A DNA stretch of 64,000 bases from Cytospora piceicola. Lineage: Eukaryota > Ascomycota > Sordariomycetes > Diaporthales > Cytosporaceae. A program made the translations under genes and the position numbers. Shown here piece after piece: positions 26,401 to 38,400 of this stretch. The stretch is taken from assembly GCA_023375675.1 (NCBI GenBank), contig JALQBC010000020.1, positions 124,001 to 188,000 of the forward strand, written 5' to 3'. The notes under the pieces were generated by a model. It was not told the DNA's origin. It made no database searches and saw only the letters and a list, made by a program, of their open reading frames with translations. Position 1 is the stretch's first letter, and each line of letters begins with the position of its first letter.

Positions 26401-27192
26401 GAGGACATTACAAACGACTACCCTGGTCGCTCGAACCAAGACCTGCTGCTATCAACAGTTGTAAGGTCCTCCCGCGCGAGACCATTTTCCCTTCCCGGTC
26501 TAAGTAGAAAAAATAGCGATGGACCATATATCGTGAACCGAGCCTGTCTTGTTGAAGTACGGTTGATTGTTCCGAGATGTGGTCAGTTGCTTGTAGGAAC
26601 ATGCCCATCCCAGGTGACAACAGCAGCGGACCCTTCAGGTTAACCATCTATTTACTTCTCACAGCGTCCTCTGTGACGTGATAGTCACCGAGTCATCTTA
26701 AGCTGTGTACTTTAAGAATTCTGCTCACTCACAGGTATCGAAACGTAGATCTCTGGTCAGTACTATAGATTTAGACAGCGGCGGGATGAAGGTGGTAGGC
26801 AGATGGTACGGCTGGAGCATGGCACCCCATTAATCACCAAGTTTGAAAATGTCACACGGAACATGACATGTCACTAGGAAAACCACACAAGACACTGATA
26901 TTATCCAGGTTGTTGATCCTTTTCTATCTGGTATGGAGTATACTTGAAGATGTGAACAGATCTGAGTGAGCATGCAACAGAACGCATGCATCAGCCAGAC
27001 CGCCGGCCTCAACAGCCAATTAGTTTCTTCATCATCAAAGTATCTGCCACCCATTTCTTCAACAACCGTCAAAACAGACGCACATGCAAATCAAATCAAA
27101 CCCTGCCATTTTGTTGACCAAGACACTTGACCATGACGCCTGGCCGTGCTGCGAAGAAGCCACAACACGAGGAAAGTGAAGTGACTGGCTTC
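23445..27192. other. 3.7 kb intergenic interval, no supportable gene
   Basis: Contains the 3' region of the cyclin gene and the downstream region of the helicase. Only simple-sequence features stand out: a CA/CACG run near 24752-24805, TCTA/TCCA repeats near 25050-25080, a poly-C tract near 25172-25186 and another G-rich tract at 25970-25990. Open frames up to about 240 codons exist on both strands, but they lack domains, codon consistency and plausible splice continuations. Confidence 0.5.
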
Positions 27193-29306
27193 TTACCAGC
27201 CGCTGGTAGTGGCACCGGCACCATCGCCGCCACCCCAGCCACCAGCATCGACAGCACCAGCATCGCCACCACCCCAGGCGTTGCCAGAAGTATCACCATC
27301 GCCGCCACCAGCGCCCCAAGCACCACCAGACTCATCACCCATGTCAAAGGCCGACTCCAGCTGGTCCTCTGACTCGAACTTCAGGTTCTCCCGATCCTCA
27401 CCCTCAGGCTCGAACTGCTTGAGAAATTCGGGGATCGCCTGCTTGGTCTCAAGCATAGTGCGCACAAGAACAGAGGCGATGGGCTCATCGCGCTCGGTGT
27501 AAAAGGAGGTGGCCATACCACAATGACCAATACGGCCAGTGCGACCTGAATCTTATTAGCCAAGAATGATGATCGATTAAAGAAGGATTCCTTACCAATA
27601 CGGTGAGTGTACTCTTCAATGCCGCCGTGGTCCATGCTAGGCAGGTCGTAGTTGATAACGTGGCAAACGTTGCGCACGTCGATACCACGAGCAGTAACAC
27701 CAGTGGCGATCAAGATTGGCGAAGAACCAGAGCGGAAGGAACGCATAGCATCCTCACGCTCACGCTGAGTGCGGTCAGCATGAATTGAGGTGCAAGGCAG
27801 ACCCTGGTTGAACATGAAGTCATCAAGCTCGTCGGCGGTGCGCTTGTTATTCACAAACACAATGGTACGAGCCGGGGGCATCGAATTGAGAAGATCAATA
27901 AGACACTGACGCTTCTGGGACGGGTCAGTCGCGAGAACCTGTTGCTGAATTTGTTCGTTGGCGATGCCCGCGCGGCCAACACGGAAACGGACATGCTCAG
28001 TGGCCAGGTGCGTCATGGCCAGCTCGCGAAGCCGCTTGGGGAAAGTAGCAGAAAAGAGCATGTACTGAATGTTGCCCTCCTCCTGTTCTGTAGAAAACTG
28101 TCAGTTGTGGGGCTCTTGTAGACGGTCGGGGAGCAACTTACCACCACCCCCGAGGATCCTGTCAAAGTCCTCCTTCCAGTCGTCATGGAGCATCTCATCT
28201 GCCTCGTCGATGACCATGTACCGAAGCCGGCGGAGAGTGAGCACCTGAGGCCGGTCAATGAAGTCCAGTAGACGGCCTGGGGATGCGATCAGGATGTCGC
28301 AACCCTTGCTGAGCTGGTCGATCTGGTCACGAATGGGGCCGCCACCGTATACAACGCAGGGCCGGAGCATGCTGCGGTAACAGAACTTGCGTGCCTCCAT
28401 GAAGATTTGAATGGCAAGCTCACGGGTAGGCACCACGATGCACACCAGTGGCTCGGCACGCACAGGAGGGTCGAAGCCGGGACGGTAGGTGGCAGGGTTG
28501 GGCCGGGGAGCAGCAAGCTTTTTGGCCTTGCCCATCAGCTTGTTCAGGATGGGGATGAGATAGGCTGCAGTTTTGCCGGAACCTGGGACCGTGTTAACTA
28601 TTGAATACAAATCGTAATCTGCGACGAGGATGTAACATGCCTGTCTGGGCGATGCCGATCACGTCGTGGCCTGCAGTGATAGCAGGAATGCAGTACTTCT
28701 GGATAGGGGTGGGTATCTTGTACTGGGCCAAGTCGACGTTCTTGGCCATAGCTGGGTGAAGACCGGCGTCCTCGAAGCGCGTGATCGGTGAAATACGGAC
28801 CGGACCCTCTTGCTCGAGGTGCACCATCGCAATCCTGCGCAGTTGTCAGCAAGGTGCGACGGATGATGGCGGTGCAAAGGAACCTACTTGGTGAAGTCGA
28901 TGCCCTGAGGCAGCTCACGACGCTCAGGAGGACCGAAGAGTTCGGCCTCGAGCTGGGGGAACTCGGGTCCAACATCACCCTCCTCGCCATCCCAGTGATA
29001 GACAGTGGCGTTGCCGTCGAACTGTCCACTACTGGTGGCATACTCTCCGTAGTCGTACTCTTCAGGCTTCACCCAGCCTCTGGCGGGGCCATCGCCCGAA
29101 GGTTCAGCGGCAGCGCCGTCATCAGGCTGAGAATCGCCGACGTTGGTCCTGGGCAGGGCTGCAGACATGGCAGACGTGTCGAATGCGGCGTTGTCTGGCT
29201 CCTCAGTGTGAGCTGCAGCCGGAGTGTCCTTGGTGGTCCAGCCGTTAGAGGCATTGTTGCCCTCCCAGGCAGAGCCAGGAGTGGGATTGGGGCCCCAACC
29301 AGACAT
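27193..29306 (-). CDS. DEAD-box ATP-dependent RNA helicase (Ded1/DDX3/Vasa-like)
   Basis: Five exons on the minus strand: 29306-28888, 28834-28641, 28582-28142, 28087-27596 and 27545-27193. They give 632 residues with all phases consistent. RecA domain 1 has the Q motif (KIPTPIQKYCIP), AQTGSGKT at about 202-209, PTRELA, SPGRLLDF, DEAD at about 330-333 and SAT at about 364-366. Domain 2 has IVFVNNKRTADEL, ATGVTARGID and HRIGRTGR at about 513-520. The tail is Gly/Trp-rich, typical of Ded1/Vasa-type proteins acting on mRNPs and translation initiation, and ends in Ser-Gly-Trp. Intron 2 (28640-28583) has a GC donor. The N-terminal 140 residues are acidic and low complexity. It resembles the Vasa-like paralogue more than canonical Ded1, so no symbol is given. 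Confidence 0.93.
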
Positions 29307-31621
29307 TTTGACAGGGTCCAGAACGAGGATCAGTGACCTGGGTTAAGACGAACCGTCAGTACCTTGCAAATGATACTGAGTAAGGGAAACTCGCAGGGTA
29401 GAAGGTGAATTGTGAGCATGTTTGGAATGGGATGGCTTGGGAAAACCTGGGAGGAAGCAATGGGAAGCGGAAATGGAAGAAGGCCACCATCATTGAATTG
29501 GGTGGGTAGTTGGGGTAGGGTATGACTTACAAGTTGAGAATTGTCAGCGATGCACGGCGTAAGACGTGCAACTGAAACTGAGGGTTCAGTCAAAAGGCTG
29601 CAAAGGTTGTCAACAAAACGCTTCATTTAGTTTGCATCGAAAGAAAAGAATGCAAGACAGGGGCTTCTGATGATATTGATAGGATTGTGTCTGAGACTGG
29701 AAGACTTTGAAGAGACTTGATGAACTGGTCTGGGAAGAGACAAACGGGCAGATCCTCTTTGTAGATGGCACCTACTTTGGCCAAAGAAACCAAGAAGCTT
29801 TGGAAGCTTCACGGGCTTTCAGGTTGGAAGTGACACAAGGAAGGATGGAATCTTGCAGACTGTGTGGGGGAGAAACAAAGACGATAGCTTGGTGGATGAT
29901 GTGTGTGCTGAAGACAGTGATATAGGATGTCTGAGAGAAAGCCTCGGGCGTTCAACGTGCTGGCGTTGCTATTGATGTTGAGGTTGGCCCTGACGCGTCT
30001 TGAAGGAAGGAACCACCCAAATGCTTCTTCTTCAAAGGAGGGGCACCAAACAGAATAGACAGGATGGGAGAGAGGCGAGAAGCAGAGGAACCCAAGCTTG
30101 GTGTAGGCGAAACAGGACAGGATACAACTTACCAAAGCTGGCGAAGATAAAAGTGTGTGGGCGATACACCTCAAGCTTTTGAAAGTTGGGAGTGTTGAAC
30201 GGAGGGAGTGAGGGAGTAATGAAGATGGAAGGTCGAAGATGGAAGATGGAGAAAGGAAGCACAGACCAGAACGGACTACCGTTTTTTGATACCAGCTGAT
30301 TGCAATGTGAAAGAGGTGTGTATCGCTTTCGAAAGGGCAAGATCTGGTGCTTGGTAGATGAAGGGCAGGTTGAGTTGGGCCTTGGGTGGTGATGGGTGAC
30401 AGTGACGATGGTTGCAGTGAGGGATGAAAACACCAGACGCGTCCAAAGGTCAAAAGTCAGTAATGCTTACCTGAATCTCGAATATTCAAACCAAGATATG
30501 GTTGACGATTGTCTCCAAGTGGCTACAGAGTCGACCTTGGCTGAGGCAGACTGTGTGTCCTATTGAAGAGTGCGAGAGCAGAGACCAAAGACAAGTGATG
30601 TTGTTTGAGGAGGAAGAAAGGTTCCAGTGGGAGATACTAAACGGCACCGAGAAGGTACCTAGGTATTTATGTAGAGGTTTAGGTTCTCAAGGCAGGTGGG
30701 CGGGCGGCACCAACAGACGGGGAAGGTGCGAAAAAACCTAGGTACTTAGTGAGCTTCTGGCGGCAGACACGCGAACCCTCTGAAGAAAGGTAAGAAACCC
30801 CCCGGAGAAGACAACTGACGTTGAAGCTGGATGTACCTGGGTTTCCAAGGGGCCTACAGGGGTCTTTGGTAAGAAGCCAGGGTTGACAGGGGATCTGTGT
30901 TGTGTAAAGGCTTTAGTGAGAGCCCACGAGCGTTAAGGGCATCAGAGGGAAGAGCCCGGGGGTAATTGAGAACTTGGGGACTTTAGCCAAGGGGGAAGGA
31001 ACCCATCCATGCAGGCATGTGAAGAGCCGCACCTTCTCTTTGATGATGAGACACTCACCGGTGACAAGACCCTTTGACTTCCAAGGTTCTTGTAACGGAA
31101 ATATGCATACGCAGGAGACTCAAGACACTGTGCCTGTGGGTTGCCAAACAGGCAGTGTGCTGTTGGCAAAGACTACCTAGGTATGGAGGCAGTGCGGCTT
31201 GTCCTCCCGTTTTACGGAAATCAATTTCGTGTTGAATTGCAGACGGAATGCCTGGAGATACATGTCAAACTTAAATCACGAGAGCAACTGAACCTGTGAG
31301 AGTGATAGCAGATCAGTTCGATGAAAGTATGCAAAGCATGGGTCTCGAAGGGCAGATTGTAACTAGCTTCTAAAGAATGCAATGGACACACAATGATTTT
31401 GAACTACTTACAATGCAGTTGGACGAAAGACCGTCCGCGTGGCCGAGAATTACAGAGACGAAACACAGAAACGGAGCGTGACCGCAATGATGCAAAGAAA
31501 TAAAATGAATATATGCGTACCGTGACAAGATCTTTTATAGATGACCAATCGCGGTCCACTTATCTGTTGCAGCGCCATGAACGCCGCAGAATGGTTGACC
31601 GCATTGAGCCTCGTTGACAAA
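29307..31621 (-). promoter_or_regulatory. Helicase promoter and probable intron-containing 5' UTR
   Basis: Read on the minus strand, a polypyrimidine-like stretch ending TTAACCCAG lies about 30 nt before the helicase ATG and looks like a 3' splice site. Strong donors lie upstream: CAG|GTAAGC near 30470, TTG|GTAAGT near 30135 and CTT|GTAAGT near 29530. One or more 5'-UTR introns of 0.2-1.1 kb are therefore likely, possibly with alternative donors. No protein-coding gene could be supported between here and IPI1. ACCTAGGT palindromes occur at about 30657, 30736 and 31174. Confidence 0.4.
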
Positions 31622-32992
31622 CTACCAGTCTAGTTCCTCCAGGACATCATGCTCGTATCCCTGGTAACCCTCCTTGAGCACCTTGGCCAAATCCCTAGCA
31701 GCCCTCCCCGCAGGGCCGCCCTCCATCTTCGCATGTGTGGCCTTCTTCTCCATCATATCTTTCCACAGCCAGAGGGCCTTCTGCCGCGACTCAAGGTCCG
31801 GGCACATCTCACCATCCTGCGGCGGCCCAAACAGCTGGAGGTATCCAAAGGGGTTCGGCCCCTGCGGCAGCCTGTAGATGTGGTCCAGCCTCTGCTCCTC
31901 GGTCCACGGCCGGACGGGTGGCAGCTTCTGCAGGCCCAGCTCGATGAACTTGGTCAGGGAGACCATCTGGTGTGCATACGAGTTGCCGCCCTTCTCCGCG
32001 CCGAAGGTCGTCTTGGGCGCCGAGGTCCAGCCCTTGGCCGCGCCGTTTGTGGTGGAGACCTCGTTCTTCCACCCCATCATCGCGGAGAACGCGTCCAGTG
32101 TCCTGGTCCAGCCGCCGGCGATCTCTAGTACCTGGTCCCCCGCGGCGTCGAGCAGCCAGGCCATGAACTTGAGCGCATCGTCTCTCACCTCTGCCGACAG
32201 GTGCAGCATCCCCAGGCGGACCCATTTGATGGCCTTGTCGGCATGTGGTTGGATCTCCGCACCGGGCAAGGCCTGGAAGATCTTCAGCAGCGTGCTGCGG
32301 ACAGCATTTGAAGTGTCGGTGATCAGAGGTAGAAGTTTGTCCAGCAAGACAAAGGTGCCCACCGGGTTGTTGGGCGGAGTAGCTGTGAGCTGGCTGACGA
32401 GGTGGGAGAGAGCTTCGCGACGTTGTTGGGGCATACGAGATGTGGCGAGGGACAAGTTGTGCCTGAAGACCTCGTCATGGTCTGGTGCGGTCTCATGAAG
32501 AGACTGTTGGTTGACGACAATAGCTATGTCAAGTTAGAAATTGTTCGTAGCCAGCGAAGGACGAGCGCAAGGAAGATCGTCTTAAGTCTGTTCCATCTAC
32601 GGAATGAGCTGCCAAGAGAAACTCCGATCACAAGAGCAGTTCATCACAGAGACGGCTATGGATGAGTGTTCTGCAAAATTTTCTCATGGGACATCGGCGT
32701 TTCTTTTGACAGCAAGGCCCGCAGACAAGCATGAGAACCTCACTCGCTGGATATGGCAGTGTGCCACCAAATCCTGAACTTGGATCCTTCCTTGCGCCCC
32801 CCGGCATAGTCAATGCGTACCTCTGGACTGAAAACTTGTGTCTGTGAAGTTATCTGCCTTCGCCTTGGTCTTGCCGACCTTCAACTTGGGTTTCTGTTCT
32901 CATGTTAGAGCCGGTGGATCACTTGAGACATGTAGAAGACGTACCTGGAAGTCCTTCTTCTTTTCCTTCTTTTTCCTGACACTAGAACCCAT
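31622..32992 (-). CDS. IPI1: Pre-rRNA-processing protein Ipi1 (Rix1 complex, TEX10 family)
   Basis: Three exons on the minus strand, 32992-32945, 32893-32821 and 32523-31622, give 340 residues with consistent phases. The tiny first exon encodes MGSSVRKKKEKKKDFQ and the second a Lys-rich segment ending in NFTDTSF. The third opens with AIVVNQQSL, a run typical of Ipi1, and continues with HEAT-like helices (RREALSHLVSQL, FVLLDKLLPLITDTSNAVRS). Ipi1 works with Rix1/Ipi2 and Ipi3 in the nucleus on ITS2 processing and pre-60S maturation. Intron 2 is long for this window (297 nt) but has a CTAAC branch site and a CATAG acceptor. The gene is divergent from the dynein light chain gene, 367 bp away. 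Confidence 0.9.
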
Positions 32993-33359
32993 TTTGACTT
33001 CGTTCGAGACAGAGTCAGTCTACGAGCACTCAGGTATGCTCAGAAGAGCAAAATATTCGCAAAGGATACACCATTATGGGATACCAACTTACCTTGCCTT
33101 GGGGGAGAATTCTTCAATGAGGTTGAGAAGAAGACCAAATTGGGCAAAGGCGGTGAGATCACGCAGAGGACGTCGGCAGACGGCAGGAAATTGCTTGGCG
33201 CTGGGCGGGAGCTAGTGGCTTGAGTGGCATTTGGAGCCACCTGGGCAGCTCTGCCGTATCTACCAGTGCATGTAAACAAACCCGCCCCCTACTACGACAG
33301 TTGCGCAACAGCCTGCACCGAGACTTCTACGGCCCAAATCCGAACCACGAGTTGCAAAA
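32993..33359. promoter_or_regulatory. Shared divergent promoter of IPI1 and the dynein light chain gene
   Basis: Only 367 bp separate the two divergent start codons, so both promoters must lie here and may share elements. No clear TATA box was recognised. The stretch just before the light-chain ATG contains AATCCGAACCACGAGTTGCA and an A-rich Kozak-like CAAAAATGG. Confidence 0.55.
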
Positions 33360-34001
33360 ATGGCAGACTCGAATACGGTACGCCAGAGAACTACAACCAT
33401 CCTCTCTATGCGCCTTTGCGGCCTCTCGCGCGCTAGAGCTAACAAGTCACTGCAATACAGTCCAACGGCGCCGATGCGCTCGAGGAGACCCTCAACCGCC
33501 TCTCGAAGAAGCCCGGCGTGAAAGCCACCATCGCACTCGACCGAGCATCCGGCGCGATCCTCAAGACGGCAGGACAGATCTCCCTGCTCCGAACATCCAA
33601 GTCGCAGCAGCCACAGCAACCACCGCAGGATTCGCAATTGTCGACTGCGGCCATGGCCGGGTCGTTCTCCGCATCCACGGGCGACGTGCCCGCGTCCTCT
33701 GGCTCTGCCGCCGCCGCCGGGACGGGGAGCGAGACGCAGGGCGCCGAGGAACTGGCGGCCATGGTGTGGGCTTTCGTGAACACGGCGGGTAGTCTGGTCG
33801 AGGGTTTGGACACCGAGGTAGGCTATGGCTTTCTGCGCAGACAAACGAGACGGCTAGGAGCCAGAAGAACATAAGGTACTAATTTTTGGCTCCCAGGACG
33901 AGTTGAAGCTGCTGCGGTTGCGGACGAAGAAGCAAGAGCTCGTCATCGTACCGGACCCGAGGTACCTGCTCATTGTCGTCCACGAGACGCCTGCGGCTTG
34001 A
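33360..34001 (+). CDS. Dynein light chain, Roadblock/LC7 family
   Basis: Three exons, 33360-33377, 33461-33817 and 33897-34001, all joined in phase 0, give 159 residues. Exon 1 encodes only MADSNT. The LC7 fold is visible as ALEETLNRLSKKPGVKATIA, then DRASGAILKTAGQIS, and at the end LRTKKQELVIVPDPRYLLIV. These are the conserved edges of Roadblock-domain proteins, which dimerise and bind the dynein intermediate chain (other family members regulate small GTPases). A Ser/Ala/Gly/Gln-rich insertion of about 50 residues lies in the middle, as in many filamentous fungi. The short-exon start is supported by a GTACGC donor and a GCTAAC branch site before the acceptor at 33460. Confidence 0.85.
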
Positions 34002-35425
34002 GCCTGCGACGCTAAAATGAGGTTGCTAGAATGGCGAACCTTGATAGAACGGATTATCTGCAAGACGCAGCAGGGTCACCTTTCATCCCCATCCAGCTCT
34101 GGTCGTGCCCTTCCGCACCTCTTGGTCAGGGGAAGGGAGGTGCCTTTAAGGCCAAGCAGATGCCCTTACAAGCATCCCATGGATTTGAGCACAGTGTCAC
34201 AGGTCGCACCGCCTTATTCAGGCCCATACACTTCCAGTCGACATTCTTCCAGTTTTCAGGACCACACTGCACAAACTGTTATCTGACAGGTCTTGGAGCA
34301 TCCTAGGGCGTGATTCGAAGCACCGTGGGCCCGGTTCTGCCAATATGTATTCCGCGCTTCTAACGCAAATATGAAGGGACCAACCAGGGCAGGGCCAAGT
34401 ATGGTTTCAGACAGCGCTGAACGGAGAAATAAACACAAAGCACGTTACACTGTTTCAGTGGGCAGACCGGGCATGGTTGTCGCGGCAATTCCCCGTTATT
34501 GGGGCAGACAATAATGATGGTTCTGACAATTCACAAGGGCAAGCATCCTGGTGGCGTATGTGGCTTGGGCACTGTGAGGTCCGGAATGAAACGCCGACAA
34601 AAGAACCCCAGAAGCTTGAACCCTGGAAAGCTGGGCGCGTGGGCCTTGGCGAGTGATGCACACACTCAGAAAGCTTAAGCTGGTGGAGCACGTTATTCTG
34701 CACCAGAAACCTGGAAATTCGAATGTATGTACAATCTACCTAAATAGTGCTAAACTGGCGGTGACATTCCGACATCCGGATGCCTGCGACCAAGTGCACT
34801 TGCGTCAGACCTTGAGCTCGCATAACATGGGAAACTTGAATTTGGCTCCATGAGACTCTGTCTCAGAATTGCATGGCTGCAAGGACACACTGCACACCCA
34901 CGGACCTTTTCCTATGACTCTGAGCCTCTGAATCCACAGCGGCCTCTTGCAAGACGAGATGAATCCTCAGCTGCCTATGCTAAGGCTGCAAGGTCAAGGC
35001 ATGACAGCTAAGCACCGTTCTAGAGTGGTCTGGATGCTGTCCTGTGTATCAGTTAGACGATACCAACACAAGTACCGTAGGGGGGGACCTGAGAGAGGCT
35101 GGCGGGAGGGGACAAACACAACAGCGCTTTTATGATGACAGATGCAAGCAAGCATTCCAAGTATAACCAACACATTGTCGGCTCCTGGTTATCCAAGTTA
35201 TCCAAGGTTTGCCAATTCACCGTATTTCCTATCCGCTTTCTCGCGAATTTCCCGCCATCGTTTTACTCTCCTCGGCTTTGCCATGACGTCGTTCCCTTTT
35301 CTTTATAGACATTAGTTAGAGCTCGAGGCCCATCGGAACCTTTTGAACCTGCAGACCGTTGTTTATTTGCAACAGCTGGACCCCGACGCCCCTTGCCACC
35401 CTCGTCGTGCACAGCGATTACCGAC
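34002..35425. other. Intergenic interval without a gene
   Basis: Holds the 3' end of the dynein light chain gene and the upstream region of the large gene that follows. Short open frames exist on both strands but none has a domain, supported start or splice chain. Confidence 0.5.
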
Positions 35426-38400
35426 ATGCCGTCTGTTCCGTTCTTCAAGAAGAGGCAACCCCGTGACTCGAAAAGGACCTCAAAGCAATCCGACCAAAAT
35501 GAATCCGTGGACGAGACCCCAGAGGTCCCCACTGGGCCTGGAGAACGGGGACACTTACTACCCACGAGCCTGGACTTTTCGACAGCCGAACCAGACATTT
35601 CCGGGAGGGAACTGAGTAACAACCACAATGGCACATGGACATCGACAACACCATTACCACCAGAGCCCAAAGTTGAACAAGAGAATGACAAGTCGACCCG
35701 ACATAGTTCGACACGGCACCTGATTCGAGGGTTGCTGGGCCATTCATCTCGTGGAAGCCGCAGTGAGGGCGGGCCAAAGAATCCCGGTTTGGAGACATCG
35801 AAGAGTGCTGCCTCATCAACACCATCTCCCGCGCACCTTGACGATGAAATCCATGTCAGTGAAGCGGCAACCGACACCGCGAGGGCGAGGGCGTCACCAC
35901 CAGCTGTCAGTGATGACCACATGCAGAATCAGGGCCCGACCAGCCCCACTGCTCCAATAAGTAGTGGCGGTGACGGCGGCAACAGCAGCAGCAGCAATCT
36001 ACCCTCGCGTTGGAAGTCGCAAAGGTTAAAGAGGCTGCAGAGCCTGGCTCTGAAATCGCGGCAGAAGAAAGAGAAGGTGAAGGCGCCCATGGCGCCACAG
36101 GTTATAGTGACACCAGCCACAGTGGTAAGTTGATCGTTCATTCCCTTGTCCCTTGATGGAGAGAGTTCATCCAAAAACACTCCGAATCCTTTTTTTATGG
36201 CTTCAGGTTCTCTTTTGTCTCCCGCGATTGTTCAGACCGCGTCAAGAGTCAGTCCAGACTCCACATTTACCCCGGATTATCACCATCAATCAGCCCACGT
36301 TAACGGGGAATTCCACGTCGATGGTTCCCTCCGCCCGGCGGTTGAGAGGAGCGGCTCCCCCGAGTGATGGGCTCTCGATGATCATAGCCTCACTCATGCC
36401 ACTAGCATCCCGAGGTTCTCGCGTCACCGGGTACCTGGGTACTCCCGGGTAGTGGCCTATCTCATCATCTCTCTCTTCGTTCTGTTCCTGCATAAAATCG
36501 TCTGCATCGTATGATACTCGTGTGCCTCGGATTTCGAAACCCCTTATTATACAATTGCCGTTTGAGGCCGTCTGTTTTCTACGCCACAACTCGCGTCTTT
36601 CATGTGTTATTCGAACCTCAATTTGCAGTCAATCTGACGACATTTCATTGTATCTTGGCTGACATATTTCTCCTCATTCCTCACGTTACAGCCTCCAGTT
36701 TCTCCATCGCCACACTCGGCATCCAATTCCCCCTCCAACACATCACCCCGGTCACTACCGGCCGATCCAAACAAACCATTACCACCCCCTCCGCTACTTG
36801 AGGGCCAACACGACCCAGGAACAACTATTCCTACACAACCACTTAGACTCAATCGCATCATGGCCACACTCTCGGACCTGGATATCGAAAAGTTATTCTC
36901 CGGTGCCCCGCAGTTTTTCGCGCGTGCTGAGGGGCACTACACAGGCGCGCCACACCCTTCAGTCGCATTTCCCTGGGACGAGCAACTACCCATCCGGGAT
37001 CTGACGGACCATGCCCAGATAGAGGATGAAGCCTGGGGATGCATCACGGCATGGCCTCATATTACGCGTGATGTCCGCAAGGGACCGTCGGCATCAGCAA
37101 CCCAGAAAGTCGCCGAGAAGCGCCGGGCTCACTTTTACCCAAGATGCAGGGAAAGACCAAACATGCTCAGCATGCAAGGGCTCGAGAAGGGTACCATGGG
37201 ATACCAGGCCGCCCTGGAACTAGGTGTTTCCGATGCCCTCAAGGACGAGCAGTGGGGTTTCTGGAGCGTCGGTGCGAAGGACAAGGTCATCGTCGAGGCC
37301 CGACAGAGGGCGCTTACGTCAAAAGATGGACTGAGGAGGATGGATGAGACGGCAGTTATGGATCACCTGATGAAGAACGCACAACGATACCACGAGAAGC
37401 ACAACAGGGATAAGGCCTCATGTCACGAAATGTTCCAGGAGCTGTTTTCCCAGATACTGCACCAACCTATCCGGACATTCACGGACCCATACAGTTTAAG
37501 TGTGCAAATCATGGCAATCTTGAAGGTTCTTGCCGCATCGAACGTGTGGGTCGACTTTTCCCACGTCGAGTGGAGGATACGGCTGGGTCAGGTCCTTTGG
37601 GGGACGCCCGAGGACGGTGAGGACAGCGTGAGTGATGGTGCATCCATCACGGACGCGGAGGATGCGCAAGGGCTCCACGAGGAGAGATATTGGCTGCTCC
37701 TGCAGATCCTGCTCGCATGCGAGCTTCTGGTCCGACTGGACGCCATAACCGAAGGCGACGAATTACCGGGGAACGTCAAGCGCTCGGACATATACCGTTT
37801 CGAAAAGGATGCGAATTGCTCTGTAAAGTGGTCCCTCCACCTCGCACGCGTGTGGCTGGAGAACATCGAGATCACCAAAACGAAGGTGTCAGGGACTAGG
37901 GGAGATGAGACACCGCCGAGGGGCTGGCTGGCGAATTTCACGGAGAAGATGTCACTGGCCAGTGATCACCCTCATTCAAAGCACCACGATTCTCACAAGG
38001 AGCATTACATCTACGTCATGAAGGGGAAGTACTGGGAGAGACAGGTCCGTGGCTTGACGCATTTCGCGAGGAGGCTGAAGTGGCCCGAGATCGAGACAGA
38101 GGCTACGCAAATATCCGACAAGTGCCGCGCGGTCACGGAGGGAACACCAATTAACACGCCACTAGCGACGCCCATGTCGGCAAAGTCAAACAGGACAGCC
38201 TCGACGTATTTCACGGCAACTACCAAGGACAGCTCCTATGGTAGGAAAGTGACAAGGCGGCCAAAGGTCGGGGCAGCACTGCATTCTGCTGGTTGGCTGT
38301 CGAAGAGCTATGTCTCTGGTTTGATGCTGCCAGGAGAGGGGCTCTACCATTTCATAATGTCGACACTGATTGAGAGCGACACTGCCGCGATGACGAGCCT

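Noticed and set aside
29809..30453. 214-codon and 133-codon minus-strand frames upstream of the helicase
   Set aside because: Ser/Pro/Leu/Phe-rich translations of pyrimidine-rich leader sequence. They fit a promoter or 5' UTR better than a gene.
33260..33844. 194-codon minus-strand frame across the dynein light chain gene
   Set aside because: Exact antisense of the light chain exon. The sense strand has matched splice sites and the LC7 pattern.
36146..36452. Possible extra exon (VLFCLPRLFRPRQ.. or TASRVSPDSTF.. frames) in the large gene
   Set aside because: No donor of the right phase and strength follows before the stops. Direct joining of 36124 to 36692 is in phase and gives a coherent linker.
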